Shown: positions 1 to 12,683 of the stretch, piece after piece
How the letters are laid out: each line of letters begins with the position of its first letter
Position numbering within the stretch: position 1 is the first letter of the stretch
Assembly (NCBI RefSeq): GCF_038396675.1
Contig: NC_088921.1
Location: 36,280,001 to 36,344,000 of the forward strand
Length of the DNA: 64,000 nt
Direction: 5' to 3'
Source of the DNA: Hydra vulgaris
Lineage: Eukaryota > Cnidaria > Hydrozoa > Anthoathecata > Hydridae
Notes under the pieces: model-generated
What the model was told of the DNA's origin: nothing
What the model saw: only the letters and a program-made list of their open reading frames with translations
Databases searched by the model: none
Program-made: the position numbers and the translations under genes

Positions 1-1579
<1,579 letters not shown>

Positions 1580-1661
1580 TTGAGATGTCCCTGGTAGTCC
1601 CACACTCAACTTGTTTCTCTGCACAGCAAGTTTGTCAAGGTTTGTGTTTCAAAGTAAAAGA

Positions 1662-1714
<53 letters not shown>

Positions 1715-1765
1715 TAACCACAATAAAAAAAAGTACTTGACTGTAGTAGCTCCCTCAACCTTGGT
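1580..1765 (+). mobile_element. SINE body fragment (SINE family 1)
   Basis: The segment with TCCCTGGTAGT, CTCAACTTGTTTCT and GTCAAGGTTTGTGTTTC matches the body of the fuller SINE copy at 40815-41063. The tRNA-like head is missing. The GAGTTGAGAAAGAG part of the body has expanded here into a (GA)n microsatellite at 1664-1711. Confidence 0.65.
1664..1711. repeat. (GA)n microsatellite
   Basis: About 24 uninterrupted GA units lying inside the SINE fragment at the point where other copies read GAGTTGAGAAAGAG. Confidence 0.95.
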
Positions 1766-2016
1766 AAAAGTGGATTTACATTTTAAAATAAACCTATTGT
1801 TTTTGTTATTTTCTAACATTTCATTATACTCGATTTTTTTATATACAGTCGTCCCCCGGTTAACGAACCCCCCTGTTAGCGAACTTTCGGTTAACGAACC
1901 GAAAGTTTGCCCAAAATCCTCCCCCGGTTAACGAACCGGGACCGCCAAATGGCGTGCACACGTGCGTGAAGGTCGGGCGCGCCGTCCAGCATTTCCCCCT
2001 CAGTTTTGTGAGTGTC

Positions 2017-2707
2017 ATGGAAGCCTGGGAGGTGAATGGTTGTGCTGGGTGTGCTTTTGTTGTTTCATTTTTTTCTTGTCTTGTTTCACTAATATTTTTG
2101 TGCTTTTTTCTAGGTTTTTTACATCAAGGAGTGCATCGTTCTCATCACCAAAGCCTGGAAGAAGGTCACTCAAAAAACCCTAAACACTGCTTGGAAGCCC
2201 CTGTATCCAGCTACCTGCCAATCTGCACCAGGAGCAGGAGAGGAAGATGAGGACGAAGACGCCATCTTTGCTGACATTGTGGCAACTGCCAGGAACCTCA
2301 ACATGGAAGTGGATGCCAACGATTTGACTGCCCTTGTTCAAGAGAACACTGACGACCTGAGTGTGGAGGACATGAGGGAGTTGGCTGCTGAACTAGGTGA
2401 AGCAACTGGAGAGACTGCTGAGGAGGAGGAACCCATTAAGTCAGCTGACATCAAAAATCTTTTCATCCACTGGGACAAAGTCCAAGAATTTTTAATGGCC
2501 CACCATCCCAAGAAGTTTGAGGTGGAGCAAGCTCTTGACCATGTTGAAGCTGTTGGGGTCAAGCATTTCCGCGCCATGCTCAAAGCCAGGGAAAAACAAA
2601 CGACCATTGACAAGTTTTTCACTGCTGGGCCATCTGCAGCTGCTGGGCCATCTGGAACTGCTCAGAAGAGGGCTGCTGCAATTGACTTGGCGGATGACTC
2701 CGACTGA
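2017..2707 (+). CDS. Tigger-like transposase C-terminal protein, two exons
   Basis: A good donor (GAG then GTGAAT at 2032) and acceptor (TTTTTTCTAG ending at 2113) define an 82-bp intron. Joining 2017-2031 to 2114-2707 keeps the frame and gives about 202 residues with no stop. The second exon contains KAWKKVTQKTLNTAWKPLYP, which resembles the segment after the DDE core of TIGD/Tigger transposases. An acidic run, a conserved tail ending in EKQTTIDKFF and a short Ala/Gly-rich end follow. The CENP-B-type DNA-binding domain and the DDE core are absent, so it cannot catalyse transposition. An intact spliced frame in a deletion derivative could mean youth or a retained role such as a repressor. The intron is inferred from sequence only. 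The start could instead be an internal ATG such as 2279. Confidence 0.65.
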
Positions 2708-2726
2708 GTTTTCATTTTTTTTTTGT

Positions 2727-3000
2727 AAAAATTTGACAAGAAATTTTCTTGTTGATTTTTCTTTCAAGTTCAATTTTCAATTTTTTGGTAAAAAATTTGA
2801 CAAGGATTTTTCATGTTCAATTTTCAATTTTTTCGTAAAATTTTGACAAGCATTTTTCAAGTTCAATTCTCAATTTTTTGGTAAAAATTTGACAAGCAAT
2901 TTTCTTGTTGAATTTTCATTTTTTGATAAGCAATGTTCATGTTCAATTTTTAGTTTTTCCTAAAACTTTGACAAGCAATTTTCATGCACAATTTCAATTT
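2727..3000 (+). repeat. About 47-bp minisatellite in the Tigger 3' UTR
   Basis: Roughly five imperfect copies of a unit built on GTAAAAATTTGACAAGCA and TTCAATTTTCAATTTTTT follow the stop codon of the Tigger-type ORF. Confidence 0.75.
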
Positions 3001-3329
3001 GTTTCAATTTTTAAAAGTGCATAAATCTCAGGTTTCAATCATTTCAACTTTGCCTATTTTATTTATCAAGTTGGACAATTTTTTGAATTTTTTCCCCCAT
3101 TATTTCGGCAAAATCCACCAATTAAAAATTTTTTAATGGCGGCCTATGGGAAAACGCGTTTCGGTTAACGAACTTTTCGGATAACGAACTAGTTCGTACT
3201 CCGAATTAAGTTCGTTAACCGGGGGACGACTGTACATTACATTTCATTATACTTTGAATTTCTCAAAACAATATATAAATCATTTTAAAACACTTTTAAA
3301 AGTTTTAATAGCAATAAAAAAAAAGTTAC

Positions 3330-3459
3330 CCTAACAATTGTAGACAAAGCAATTCATTCTCTATCCGACCTGGAGAACTCGTTGGTACTAAATACTTGAT
3401 TGCATACATCTGTGATTTATCTTCACGTAACCTTGCCAAGTAGACAACACTGAATGTTC
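3330..3459 (-). CDS. CDC7: CDC7 kinase, exon 3 (glycine loop to beta-3/alpha-C)
   Basis: The acceptor TTTATGGCAG precedes 3459 and the donor GTAACT follows 3330. The 130-nt exon continues the frame of exon 2 at 8345-8262 (phase 1 in, phase 2 out). It encodes GTFSVVYLARLREDKSQMY, then AIKYLVPTSSPGRIENELLC and LQLLG. The glycine-loop end, the AIK lysine and the PTSxPxRIxxEL segment match CDC7, the kinase that phosphorylates MCM proteins at origins with its DBF4 partner. The remaining kinase exons must lie left of the window; no continuation is seen in 1-3329. Identification rests on remembered CDC7 features and not on an alignment. Confidence 0.85.
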
Positions 3460-3762
3460 CTGCCATAAAAGAAAAAATATTTTATTTAAAACTGTAATTT
3501 TTACACTAAAAAAAAAATACACACATATACAGATTCTTTATATTTATGGCATTGTCATGTTCTATTCAAATTTTTAATAAAAAAATAAATCTTAAAATCT
3601 TAAACATTAGTACTTGGATCTGGATAACTTTAGGAGTTCTGTTTTTTAATTGTCTTACATAAAATGGTAGCAAGAGACTTTATTTATTTGTTATACCAAA
3701 TTACATTTTTCTTAACAATAGCAATGAAAAAATAATTTAATTGTAACTCAAACACATATATA

Positions 3763-3850
3763 AATGTGTTTGACCATTATCTCTGACATTACAAAATGTG
3801 TTTGACCATTATCTCTGACATTACAAAATGTGTTTGACCATTATCTCTGT
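3763..3850. repeat. 32-bp tandem repeat, about 2.8 copies
   Basis: Three near-identical copies of AATGTGTTTGACCATTATCT plus CTGACATTACAA start at 3763, 3795 and 3827. Confidence 0.9.
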
Positions 3851-4079
3851 TCTATCTCTATTATCCATATCTCTTTTCTTTGCTTACACTAGACATTATC
3901 ATGCAGTGCATAACTTTTTAAAATAAAGCATGAGATTAAAAATAATGAGAAGCGGAAACCACTTTCAAAATAAATTACTAACACATTAAAAAATAATAAT
4001 AATATTTTAATCAAGTAATGATAGTAGTTGTCAAAAAACATAAAAAAAAAGAAATTCAAATTATAACTTATTAAAATGT

Positions 4080-5130
4080 CATCAAAGCAATTTGAAAATC
4101 GTAAAAAAATCTTGCACAATTCCATCATGGAACTACAAACGAGTTTTAAAAGCTACTAAAGTTCCTATATCTACTGTTGGAAGGTTATATATACTGTTGG
4201 AAGGTTATATCTACTGTTGGAAGGTTATATATACTGTTGGAAGGTTATATATACTGTTGGAAGGGTTATAAAACAATATAAGAAGATTTTATCCATCAAA
4301 CAAGCTCAAGATCAGGAAAAAAAAACTTTTTAAAAATAAAAAAGTTCTAAATAAGATTTGTTGTTCTTTTGAAAAACCTCTTGTTAGAGAAAGAGCTATA
4401 AAGTACAAAGTTTTTGATTTTTTTGGTAAGGAAAGTGAAGAAATACTACAATTACAAGTCTTTCTGATCAATTGAATACCCAAACCGTTCCATCAAACCA
4501 AATTCCACTGCCAAAACACAAGCACAAAAACTTTACAGCTAAGATTTGACAAACTTGAATGGCTGCATTTTGATGGACGATGACTTATAATGTGACTTTA
4601 GTCAAATTCCTGGTGACAAATATTGTTTGTGGCAGTGTAAGCAACAAGTATAAATACAAACTTGTGGACAAAAATGGAAAAAAATTGCTCTTATGGCAAG
4701 CAATTTGTAGTTGTGGAAAAAAGAGTAGAGCTTTTGCGACATTATTAACTTTAATATCAGAAATTTATATTCAAGAGTGTCTTCAAAAGCAACTTTTGCC
4801 ACTCATTCAATTGCATGTTAGATCTTGTTTGTTTTGGCCTGACTTAGATTTGTGCCATTACGTTAAAAAAAACCTTAGAGTGATATAAATTGAGAAAGGT
4901 TAATTTTGTACCACAAAAGCTCAATCCATCAAATTGCTCACAAATCCCGGTCCATCGAAAAATATTGGGATATTGGCAAAGGATATTTGCCCAAAAACAG
5001 GCAAGATTATTAATTCACTACAAGAATTGCTGAAGGCATGGTTAACCATAAGTAAGAAAATGACAATAACAGTTGTGCAGAAATTAATGGGCACCATTAA
5101 TTTTAACATGGTAATTAACACAAACCTATT
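4080..5130 (+). pseudogene. Tc1/mariner-like transposase relic
   Basis: Broken frames read through in order as a mariner-type transposase. An HTH-like start near 4080-4190 reads KATKVPISTVGRLY. A middle part follows with VRERAIKYKVFDFFGKES. A core segment at 4580-4888 contains KNGKKLLLWQAICSCGKKS and FWPDLDLCHY, the second catalytic Asp being in PDL. A tail near 4920 resembles the NPSNCSQ...PIEK region. Several stops and frameshifts disable it. The tandem 20-mer at 4166-4266 interrupts the HTH part. It resembles the family of the element at 42637-43950 (ORF with DDKSYF), but the match is loose. It lies in CDC7 intron 2 and no TIR was located. Confidence 0.6.
4166..4266. repeat. 20-bp tandem repeat, five copies
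   Basis: Five copies of TATATMTACTGTTGGAAGGT lie inside the mariner relic. One transposase-derived 20-mer has been amplified after the element died. Confidence 0.92.
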
Positions 5131-5789
5131 AACTTATGATGAATTTTAAGTTAGTAAAAGGAACAGTAATCTAAACTGATTATTGTGGTTTGATTTTTTG
5201 ATTCCAGATTATCATTATTATTGAGTTTTTAACTCTAATGGCTAGATAGGGCCTACCAGCGCCTTGATATACAGGACAGTAATGAAAAGGATTGGTATGA
5301 TAATATTTAATAAATTGAATAAAATCTGTTTATTGTAAACAGTTGTCAAAATCTGTTTTAATTTGAGTTACATAACATAAAAACAATGCTGAAAATATAA
5401 ACTAACTCATTCAAGGTTTAATTACACAAGCTATTTCAAATAATTTGCTGCCCTCCCACTCAGTTTATTTTTTTTGTTGCCTTCTTTACAGTCTCTTATT
5501 TATATTATATTATAACAAACCGAACATGTAAGCAAAAAAAAAAAAGAAAACTATAAAAAACTAATTAAACAAGAAATCAAAAAAACAACTAATTACAACA
5601 GGAATCCAAATAGGGAGTGTAAAAATTGGTGATCATAATGGCTTGGTGTCAAATCCTCTAATACTTATTTAAAATTCACTTAGGGTTTATGAGGTTATGA
5701 TTTATTCGGAAAAAAAGAAAAGAGATGCAACTATACGACTATGGGAGACTCAAGCTTGGCTTTAATTTTGTGCAGAATTAGACAATAAT

Positions 5790-6450
5790 TTGAACCACTA
5801 GCCAATAGAAATAAAAGTTGGATCACCAGCCAATAGAAATAAAAGTTGGATCGCCAGCCAATAGAAATAGGGCCAGTTTAGATGACATTGTCAAGAAGAT
5901 CCTTAATGTGGATAAAAAACAATACAGGAGCAAAGATAGAACCTTGCTGTACCTAAGAAGTTACTAGAAATAAAAAAGGTATTGGCCTTTGAGGATGACT
6001 TTAATCCTGTGTTTAGAAAGAAATAATTTAATAATCAAAAAAACTTTATATAAAAAAAACTAATAATAGGAAGAAGACTAATTAGAGGACTGGAGACTAA
6101 TTGGAGGATAGTCATAGAAATTAAACAATTTCCAAAGTTTTTAAAAATTGGAACCACTTATTTAGCACTTATTAATAGTTTAGAAATAAATAAAGTGAGT
6201 TCTGGAGAAAACTTTTGTAATACTATGATAGGAATATTGTCTGGACCATGCAGAATTCAATTAAGAGTTGACTTTGGCATTGGAAGACTTAGTAATTTGA
6301 ATGTCTAACAACAGGTTAATCTGATTAACTGGAATGACAGAAAGAGTTTAGCCATTAGATTCAAGAGTCAAATTAGATAAAAAATTCTTTGAAAAAAGTT
6401 CTGCCTTATCATTGGGAGAGGTAATAAGATCAGACCCATAAAATCGATAT
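5790..6450 (-). pseudogene. LINE reverse-transcriptase relic (jockey/CR1-like)
   Basis: Reading the minus strand downward from 6450 gives broken pieces that match, in order, the LINE at 53012-55882. They are GSDLITSPNDKAELFSKNF, GPDNIPIIVLQKFSPEL, VVPIFKNFG, LLPIISK and finally a decayed GVPQGSI..PVLFFIHI (RT motif B region) near 5960-5900. Many stops and frameshifts are present. It lies inside CDC7 intron 2. A tandem GCCAATAGAAATAAAAGTTG repeat sits at 5797-5875. Confidence 0.65.
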
Positions 6451-6723
6451 GGATAATTTTGTAAAAAAAAATGAAAAAATGATTACAATATAATATACCA
6501 ACTGCACAAAAAGGTGAGAATCATGAAGTAGAATGAGATATGAGCTAAAACTGAAAATAAGGAATAAAAGTTTCCATACCTGCCTTGTTCATGATATGAA
6601 GAACATTATCAAGACAGTTTTATTAGAGGAACAGCATTAAAGATGAGGCTAAAGCTTGATGATGATGATCACGATGATCATGTTGATCATGATGATGTTT
6701 ATATATAAACATAGATATATATA

Positions 6724-6726
<3 letters not shown>

Positions 6727-6808
<82 letters not shown>
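6727..6808. repeat. (TA)n microsatellite
   Basis: About 80 bp of TA repeats. The poly-YI minus frame that spans it is not a gene. Confidence 0.96.
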
Positions 6809-6811
<3 letters not shown>

Positions 6812-7130
6812 TCTATAGTTTGTTGTCTTTGGGAAGAGCGGAAGGAAAAGAGTAATTCTTACGCCTACACATACATCACTTTTAATTACTTTTGACTTTC
6901 GTCCAACATTTGCGTGTTTGACGAAAGTAAAAACCATTAATTTAATTACAAATAAATCGTTTTTTAAAAAAACCACAAAAACGCAAATTTAATTGACCAG
7001 AATGTTTTAAAAACATTCTGAATGTTTTTAACAATATAAACAATGTTTTTATTTTTATTTTTTTTAATAAAATGTTTTTATTTTTAACTTTTTTAATAAA
7101 ATGTTTTTATTTTTATTTTTTTTTACTGTA

Positions 7131-7270
7131 AATCATGCGCGGAGTGTTGCTACATCGACTATCTTATAGCCTGACTCGCAAGGGAGTGCTGCTACATTGA
7201 CTGACAAATAGCCTGACTCGCAAGGGAGTGCTGCTACATCGACTGAGGGTTTGGTTGGGGCAGGCAGCCT
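7131..7270 (+). repeat. Dispersed repeat with internal about 42-bp units (family R1)
   Basis: Two to three copies of a unit containing GGGAGTGCTGCTACATYGAC end in GACTGAGGGTTTGGTTGGGG. The same terminus and similar internal units recur at 24304-24410 (plus) and 58786-59040 (minus). This is a dispersed family with a fixed end and a variable internal tandem array. Confidence 0.75.
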
Positions 7271-7366
7271 ATCAATTAATAAAAAAAAATAATTCCGGTC
7301 TTGCATTTTAATTTTTACTTTTTGTCAACAAAATATGGAAAAAACTTTCGGACAACATCTTTGGGT

Positions 7367-7368
<2 letters not shown>

Positions 7369-7412
<44 letters not shown>
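7369..7412. repeat. (TA)n microsatellite
   Basis: Short uninterrupted TA run in CDC7 intron 2. Confidence 0.95.
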
Positions 7413-7417
<5 letters not shown>

Positions 7418-8261
7418 ATAAATTATTATAAATTAACAGGAAATATTACAAATAATTTAAAAAGGCTGCTAGATCTCCTAACTAACTTGTATACAAACAA
7501 CCTTAATAGAAAGCAAGAGAATATTTTCATTGTTGTCTAATTCTGCACAAAATGAAGATTTTCACTTAGTGACTTCATCTCTAGATTACCTCAGATTTTT
7601 TTAAATTTATTTCATAACCAAATAAGTTCAAAAAATGCTTACTTGTTCCAGTAAAATTATTCTTTTTTCAATATATGTATATACAAATTTAACTTGTTTA
7701 ATATATGGAAATACTATAGGTATTGTTTAAATTTATCCTTTTAATTTTTTGAAATGAAAATTTTTAAAATAAATATTTGGTGCTCTTGTTTTTAAAAAAT
7801 GATTTTTTTAATTCCCGGAAAATCAGTAAATTTAAAATTTTTCACTTCCTAGGATCAAAAAAATGCTGTGAATTGATACTCTTTACACTGTATGTATTTT
7901 AAGTACAAAAAAACTGTATTTATAATGTCATTTTTGTTGCAACAAAATTGTAATCTTTTGAAATACTAATTTGTCTTTTGATACACTTTGATTAATTATT
8001 GAAAAATGATATTATAACCACAATTTTTAAAAAAGATTAAAACTTTAACTACAATCAGTGTAGTTTTATTTAACTTTTGCTAAAAAATAAATTTTAAATT
8101 TTTTCTTTTTATTATTGTTATGGTAGACGCAACGCTTACAAAAAGAGTAAAAAATTTTAGATCAAAAGTTAAATAAAATAATCTTAGTTTTATAAAAGAC
8201 CAAAATTATATCAGAGTTTCCAAGAACCTATTTTTTTATTTAAAAGAATTCTAGAGCTTAC
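7413..8261. other. CDC7 intron 2, non-coding
   Basis: AT-rich intronic sequence before exon 2. I see no coding or repeat structure beyond homopolymer runs. Confidence 0.55.
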
Positions 8262-8345
8262 CTTCTCCAACAGTTTTCAATATCTCAAAATGACTTTGAA
8301 TAAATGGAAAGTTTTGAATTAAATCAGAAGCAAAATCTTGATTTT
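8262..8345 (-). CDS. CDC7: CDC7 kinase, exon 2 (start of kinase domain)
   Basis: The acceptor TTATAATTCAG lies upstream of 8345 and the donor GTAAGC follows 8262. The 84-nt exon accepts the single A left by exon 1 and passes one G to exon 3. It encodes NQDFASDLIQNFPFIQSHF then EILKTVGEG. The last residues are the first half of the kinase glycine-rich loop, completed by GTFSVVY in exon 3. Phase agreement across three separate exons is the main support. The exon lies just left of the fold-back element at 8488-10690, which therefore sits in intron 1. Confidence 0.85.
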
Positions 8346-8487
8346 CTGAATTATAAAAAAATTTATAAATGTTATTTTATGTGTCTATACAACTTTAAAC
8401 TTTATATACGTAGCAAATTATTTTGAAAACAGTTGCATATAAGATAACCAGGGTGAATACATAACACCCAAAAGCATAAAATGCAGT

Positions 8488-10690
8488 TGGGTCAAATCAT
8501 TATATTTCAACCAATGGTCTGTGGCTCACCATCTCTGATTTTTACATATTGTTATGATCATCATGTAGATAGGTTAAATTTGAAATTTCAGACTTCCAAG
8601 TACAACGGTTCAGAAATTATAGCCTTAAAAACATGACACAGTGGCCCCCCTTGATTTACAAATGGTCAAAACAGACTACTTTAGAGCTGTATAACTTTTT
8701 TCTCACTTTCAACAAGTGTTTCAACAACATTTTTCTAGAACATTTTCTGGATAGTTCTCTCTTTAAAAAAGTGGTTTTCAGCCATTTTGAGATGCTTGTA
8801 AATTTTTCTAGCACTTTGTTTTGATTTAAGATTAACAGCATATAAGACCATTAGACCTAACTATCTGAAAATGCAAACATTATAAACTTGTTAAATCCAC
8901 ACCAAAAATGCCAGCATTTTTAAATCACCCTATTTTTCAATCATCAACGGTTGTATGTGTTACTAGCAACCAGTGCCCCTCTAATCTGCGAACTGGCCTA
9001 TGTAAAGGGTGCAACTAATTATAAGTCATTTCTTGATAAAAGGAAAGATATGGTTGGTTGTCCTCTCCTTGAGCTAGTCTTTATAGTAGATAGGGGCACA
9101 AAAAAAGGGGGCAGTAACTTTTTATAGACGTTCATTATGGTTCAAATAAAGGTCTCTAAATTAATTTAGATATTTAGGTACTTAATACCTAAATATCTAA
9201 ATTAATTTCAAAATGAAACCATTATTTCTTTAAATTCTATTTTATTATAGGTAATCAGTGGTGTTTATGTGGTCTGGACCCCTCCTCCCCCCTCACTCAC
9301 TAAGGTGAGGGGGAGGGGGGAAGGGGTGGCACCAATCAAATTCAATTAACTTTCATTAATTCCCTTTTAAGACCATTACATAGTATATTTGCTGGAAAAT
9401 CTCGCACACATTTTTGATAGTTACTATGAAAATTTGAATCTTATGGTAAAAGCATGAAAAAATGCAATAAAGATCTAACGGCCTTAACTGTATATTCATT
9501 AGAAAATGAATTATGTATGTTTCATGCTAGAAAATGAATGCTTATACCTTTGTAAGTTGGTTCCCTTCTTCCCCCTTTGATTGGTGCCACCCCAAACCCC
9601 CTCCCCCCACCTTAGTGAGTGAGGGGGGGGGAGGGGTCCAGACCACATAAACACCACTGAATACCTATAATAAAATAGAATTTAAAGAAATAATGGTTTC
9701 ATTTTGAAATTAATTTAGATATTTAGGTATTAAGTACCTAAATATCTAAATTAATTTAAAGACCTTTATTTGAACCATAATGAACGTCTATAAAAAGTTA
9801 TTGCCCCCTTTTTTTGTGCCCCAATCTACTATAAAGACCAGATCAAGGAGAGGACAGCCAACCATATCTTTCCTTTTATCAAGAAATGACTTATAATTAG
9901 TTGCACCCTTTACATAGGCCAGTTCGCAGATTAGAGGGGCACTGGTTTCTAGTAACATACAACCGTTGATGATTGAAAAATAGGGTGATTTAAAAATGCT
10001 GGCATTTTTGGTGTGAATTTGACAAGTTTATAATGTTTGCATTTTCAGATAGTTAGGTCTAATGGTCTTATATGCTGTTAATCTTAAATCAAAACAAAGT
10101 GCTAGAAAAATTTACAAGCATCTTAAAATGGCTGAAAATTGGACATTTTAGGCGAGTGGACATTTTGCTTTTAGATATATTTAAGCTCTAAACTGCAACA
10201 AGCTGCCTATATTTTGCCCGTTTATTGCAGACATTAGTAGCTAATCAGAAAAGCTATCTGTAAAGACTTGTGGATGAACAGAATAATGCTACAGTTAGTT
10301 TCATTTTGACATATTTTAGCAATTTTATGATTTTTTCCAAAGTTGAGGAGGTCATAATTTTTTTCTAATTTAACAAAAGTTAATAAAAACCACTTTTTTA
10401 AAGAGAGAACTATCCAGAAAATAGTTCTAGAAAAAATGAGACACTTGTTGAAAGTGAGAAAAAAGTTATACAGCTCTAAAGTAGTCTGTTTTGACCATTT
10501 GTAAATCAAGGGGGGCCACTGTGTCATGTTTTTAAGGCTATAATTTCTGAACCGTTGTACTTGGAAGTCTGAAATTTCAAATTTAACCTATCTACATGAT
10601 GCACATAACAATATGTAAAAATCAGGAAAATCAGAGATGGTGCCCCACAAAGTTTTCTTCAAATTTGTTGAAATATAATGATTTGACCCA
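8488..10690. mobile_element. Long fold-back (inverted-repeat) element, about 2.2 kb
   Basis: The left arm 8488-9340 and right arm 9576-10690 are reverse complements along nearly their whole length. The outer ends share TGGGTCAAATCATTATATTT, and the inner ends share GGTGGCACCAATCAAA on either side of a roughly 235-bp unique centre. The right arm carries about 245 bp (10142-10386) absent from the left arm. Each arm contains a smaller hairpin (AAATTAATTTAGATATTTAG and its complement near 9160-9210 and 9709-9760) and a C/G-rich block. The matching small frames in the two arms (starting MTQWPPLIYKWSK) are mirror images and not a gene. No transposase is recognised and no clear target duplication is found. 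It lies in CDC7 intron 1. Confidence 0.9.
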
Positions 10691-12060
10691 GTTATAAGAA
10701 TAAACAAAACAATTAAAAAAAGATTAATAAACTTAAAAAACAATATTTGTCTAAAAATCAAAATTTATAAAATTAAATTGTTTCAATTTTAATTGTTTGA
10801 AGCAACAAAATGGTGTTTTTAGATTTGAAGACGCTACTTTTCTTGCTACATATCAGGTTTAGAGTATGGATCTTAGTCAATAACACCCTCGACAACACTT
10901 ATTTGTGAAAAGAACAAGAACCCACACACTATATACAAGCCCTGCTATTTGTAAACAAATATAAATTTAAACCTGTGTAAACAGGTATAAATTACATATT
11001 TACAATTTGTGCAACTGTTCTTTATTAAGATTTTTTATCCAAAACTTATGGTTTTAATTGAAACATAATTATGGTTAAAACTTAAACATAATTATGGTTA
11101 AAACTTCAACCTTTTTAGAATCAATTATTAATTGATTCTAAAAAGGTTGAAGTTTGTTGAAGTTTTGTTTTGGCTGAAGTTTGTAGGACAAGATTGTTAG
11201 AAAGAAAAAAAAAAATTGTTCCAAGGATTCGCTACTCTTTTAGTGAAAAATGTCGTGATATATTTTACAATTATCAGTTATTTCACTGTGTAAGCATATA
11301 CAGTGACAGTAATTAGGTTCCAGTACTTAGGTTATATTGTCAATGACTAAACATGTCAAATAACTCAACCTTATTTTTAAATTTAAATTGTTGAATACAA
11401 TCAAAATGAATTCTTTTGGGAGCTAATGTGTCTAAATTAAGAAGCTGTAAGCAATCTTCACAGCAGAATTATTTTAAAAAGTGTAGTACTTTTGTAGCTT
11501 GTTGCTACAAAAGTACTGTGCATTTAGGGGCTGATTTGAATAATTATTGCAGACTTTTGCAAATTCTAAATATTGTTATATTGTTTATAATTATGTAATT
11601 TAATACTTATGTTGTTAATTTTATAGTATTTACGTTTATATTGTTTATGTTCAAACTTTCTTTATGTTTATGTTCAAGCTTTCTTTATGTTTATGTTATA
11701 TTTAAGTTTTTCTTTATCTATAATTTATTGTATGAATAATTGTAGACAATAGTAGAGCTGTTATAAGAAATAAAACTTGCATAAAATTCATCTTATTAAC
11801 AATAAAAGGATCACATTATGAATAAATGCAATAAGATGCAATACAAATGTGACTTTTAACAAAGCATCCCAGAGCACTACAGCTTATCTTGTAGACTTTT
11901 GTTGCTTTTTGTTAAAGCTGCTAAAGCAATGATAAGTTTGAAATTTCAATACCAAACAATAATGTGAGCAAAAGTATAATATATTCTATTCCAGTCAAAT
12001 CCAGATTATTATTGTTGAGCTTTGATTTTAGAACTAGGGTTCTATAAACCATGATTAAGC
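10691..12060. other. CDC7 intron 1, non-coding with hairpins
   Basis: No coding signal. It contains perfect hairpins at 11101-11155 and 11487-11519. A segment near 12000-12050 resembles one near 5204-5250 (CCAGATTAT and ATTGAG), so both may be pieces of one old repeat. Confidence 0.55.
11101..11155. repeat. Perfect inverted repeat, 25-bp arms
   Basis: Arms AAACTTCAACCTTTTTAGAA plus TCAAT and the exact complement flank the spacer TATTA. Confidence 0.95.
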
Positions 12061-12071
12061 AATTAATCATG

Positions 12072-12090
12072 GTGTGTGTGTGTTTGTGTT

Positions 12091-12138
<48 letters not shown>

Positions 12139-12187
12139 TGTGTGTGTGAGTGAGTGTGTGCGTGTGTGTGTGTGTGCGTGTGTGTGT
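12072..12187. repeat. (TG)n microsatellite
   Basis: GT repeats with TTT, AG and CG interruptions. The Cys/Val frame across it is an artefact. Confidence 0.96.
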
Positions 12188-12252
12188 AAACTAGTAGAAC
12201 TCAATTATAAATTTTTGAATTTTACACAGTGCTTTGCCAATAAAGATTCATT

Positions 12253-12402
<150 letters not shown>

Positions 12403-12526
12403 AAAATATATTTATCAATTCTTTATTTTAACATATATTTGAATATAATATGTATTACCAATTTTTGAAATTATTTTTTACAACTATTAAAACATATATG
12501 TATTGATTTTGAGAAACTTGTCATAC

Positions 12527-12683
12527 TTTTAGAGTTCTTAATTTTATTCCTTTCAGCTTCTTTAAGATTTTGCTCTTCTGTATTATTTTTTTGTTGAGAT
12601 TCAGTTTTACTATGACATGGTGATTTACAAGCTCTGAATAATCTCTCTCTAGTTGGAGTTAAAATAAGTTCTGCAGGATTCAT
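12527..12683 (-). CDS. CDC7: CDC7 kinase, exon 1 (N-terminus)
   Basis: An ATG at 12683 opens a frame of 52 codons plus one base that ends at a donor (AAAA then GTATGA). The peptide starts MNPAELILTPTRERLF and continues with a Ser/Lys/Glu-rich, presumably disordered stretch ending KNSK. The one-base phase matches the two-base phase opening of exon 2. CDC7 proteins carry a short divergent N-terminal extension before the kinase fold, so a low-complexity first exon fits. The link to exon 2 is inferred from phase, strand and spacing; the peptide itself is not diagnostic. The frame beyond the donor to 12471 is intron read-through. Confidence 0.6.

Larger units (their letters stand above)
1846..3232 (+). 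mobile_element. Tigger/pogo-type DNA transposon, internally deleted
   Basis: The termini CAGTCGTCCCCCGGTTAACG and CGTTAACCGGGGGACGACTG are perfect inverted repeats flanked by TA on both sides (1844-1845 and 3233-3234), as expected for the Tc1/mariner superfamily. The GGTTAACGAAC motif is repeated several times inside both ends. The element is clearly more GC-rich than its surroundings and well preserved. It carries one gene (2017-2707) that retains only the C-terminal part of a Tigger-like transposase. It lies 98 bp downstream of CDC7 exon 3, on the opposite strand, inside the presumed CDC7 intron. Confidence 0.9.

Noticed and set aside
8633..10527. Two similar ORFs starting MTQWPPLIYKWSK, on opposite strands
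   Set aside because: They are mirror images in the arms of the fold-back element, differ after the start and lack any domain.
11416..11598. 60-codon plus frame starting MGANVSKLRSCKQ
   Set aside because: It spans a hairpin, has no domain or splice context and lies in CDC7 intron 1.
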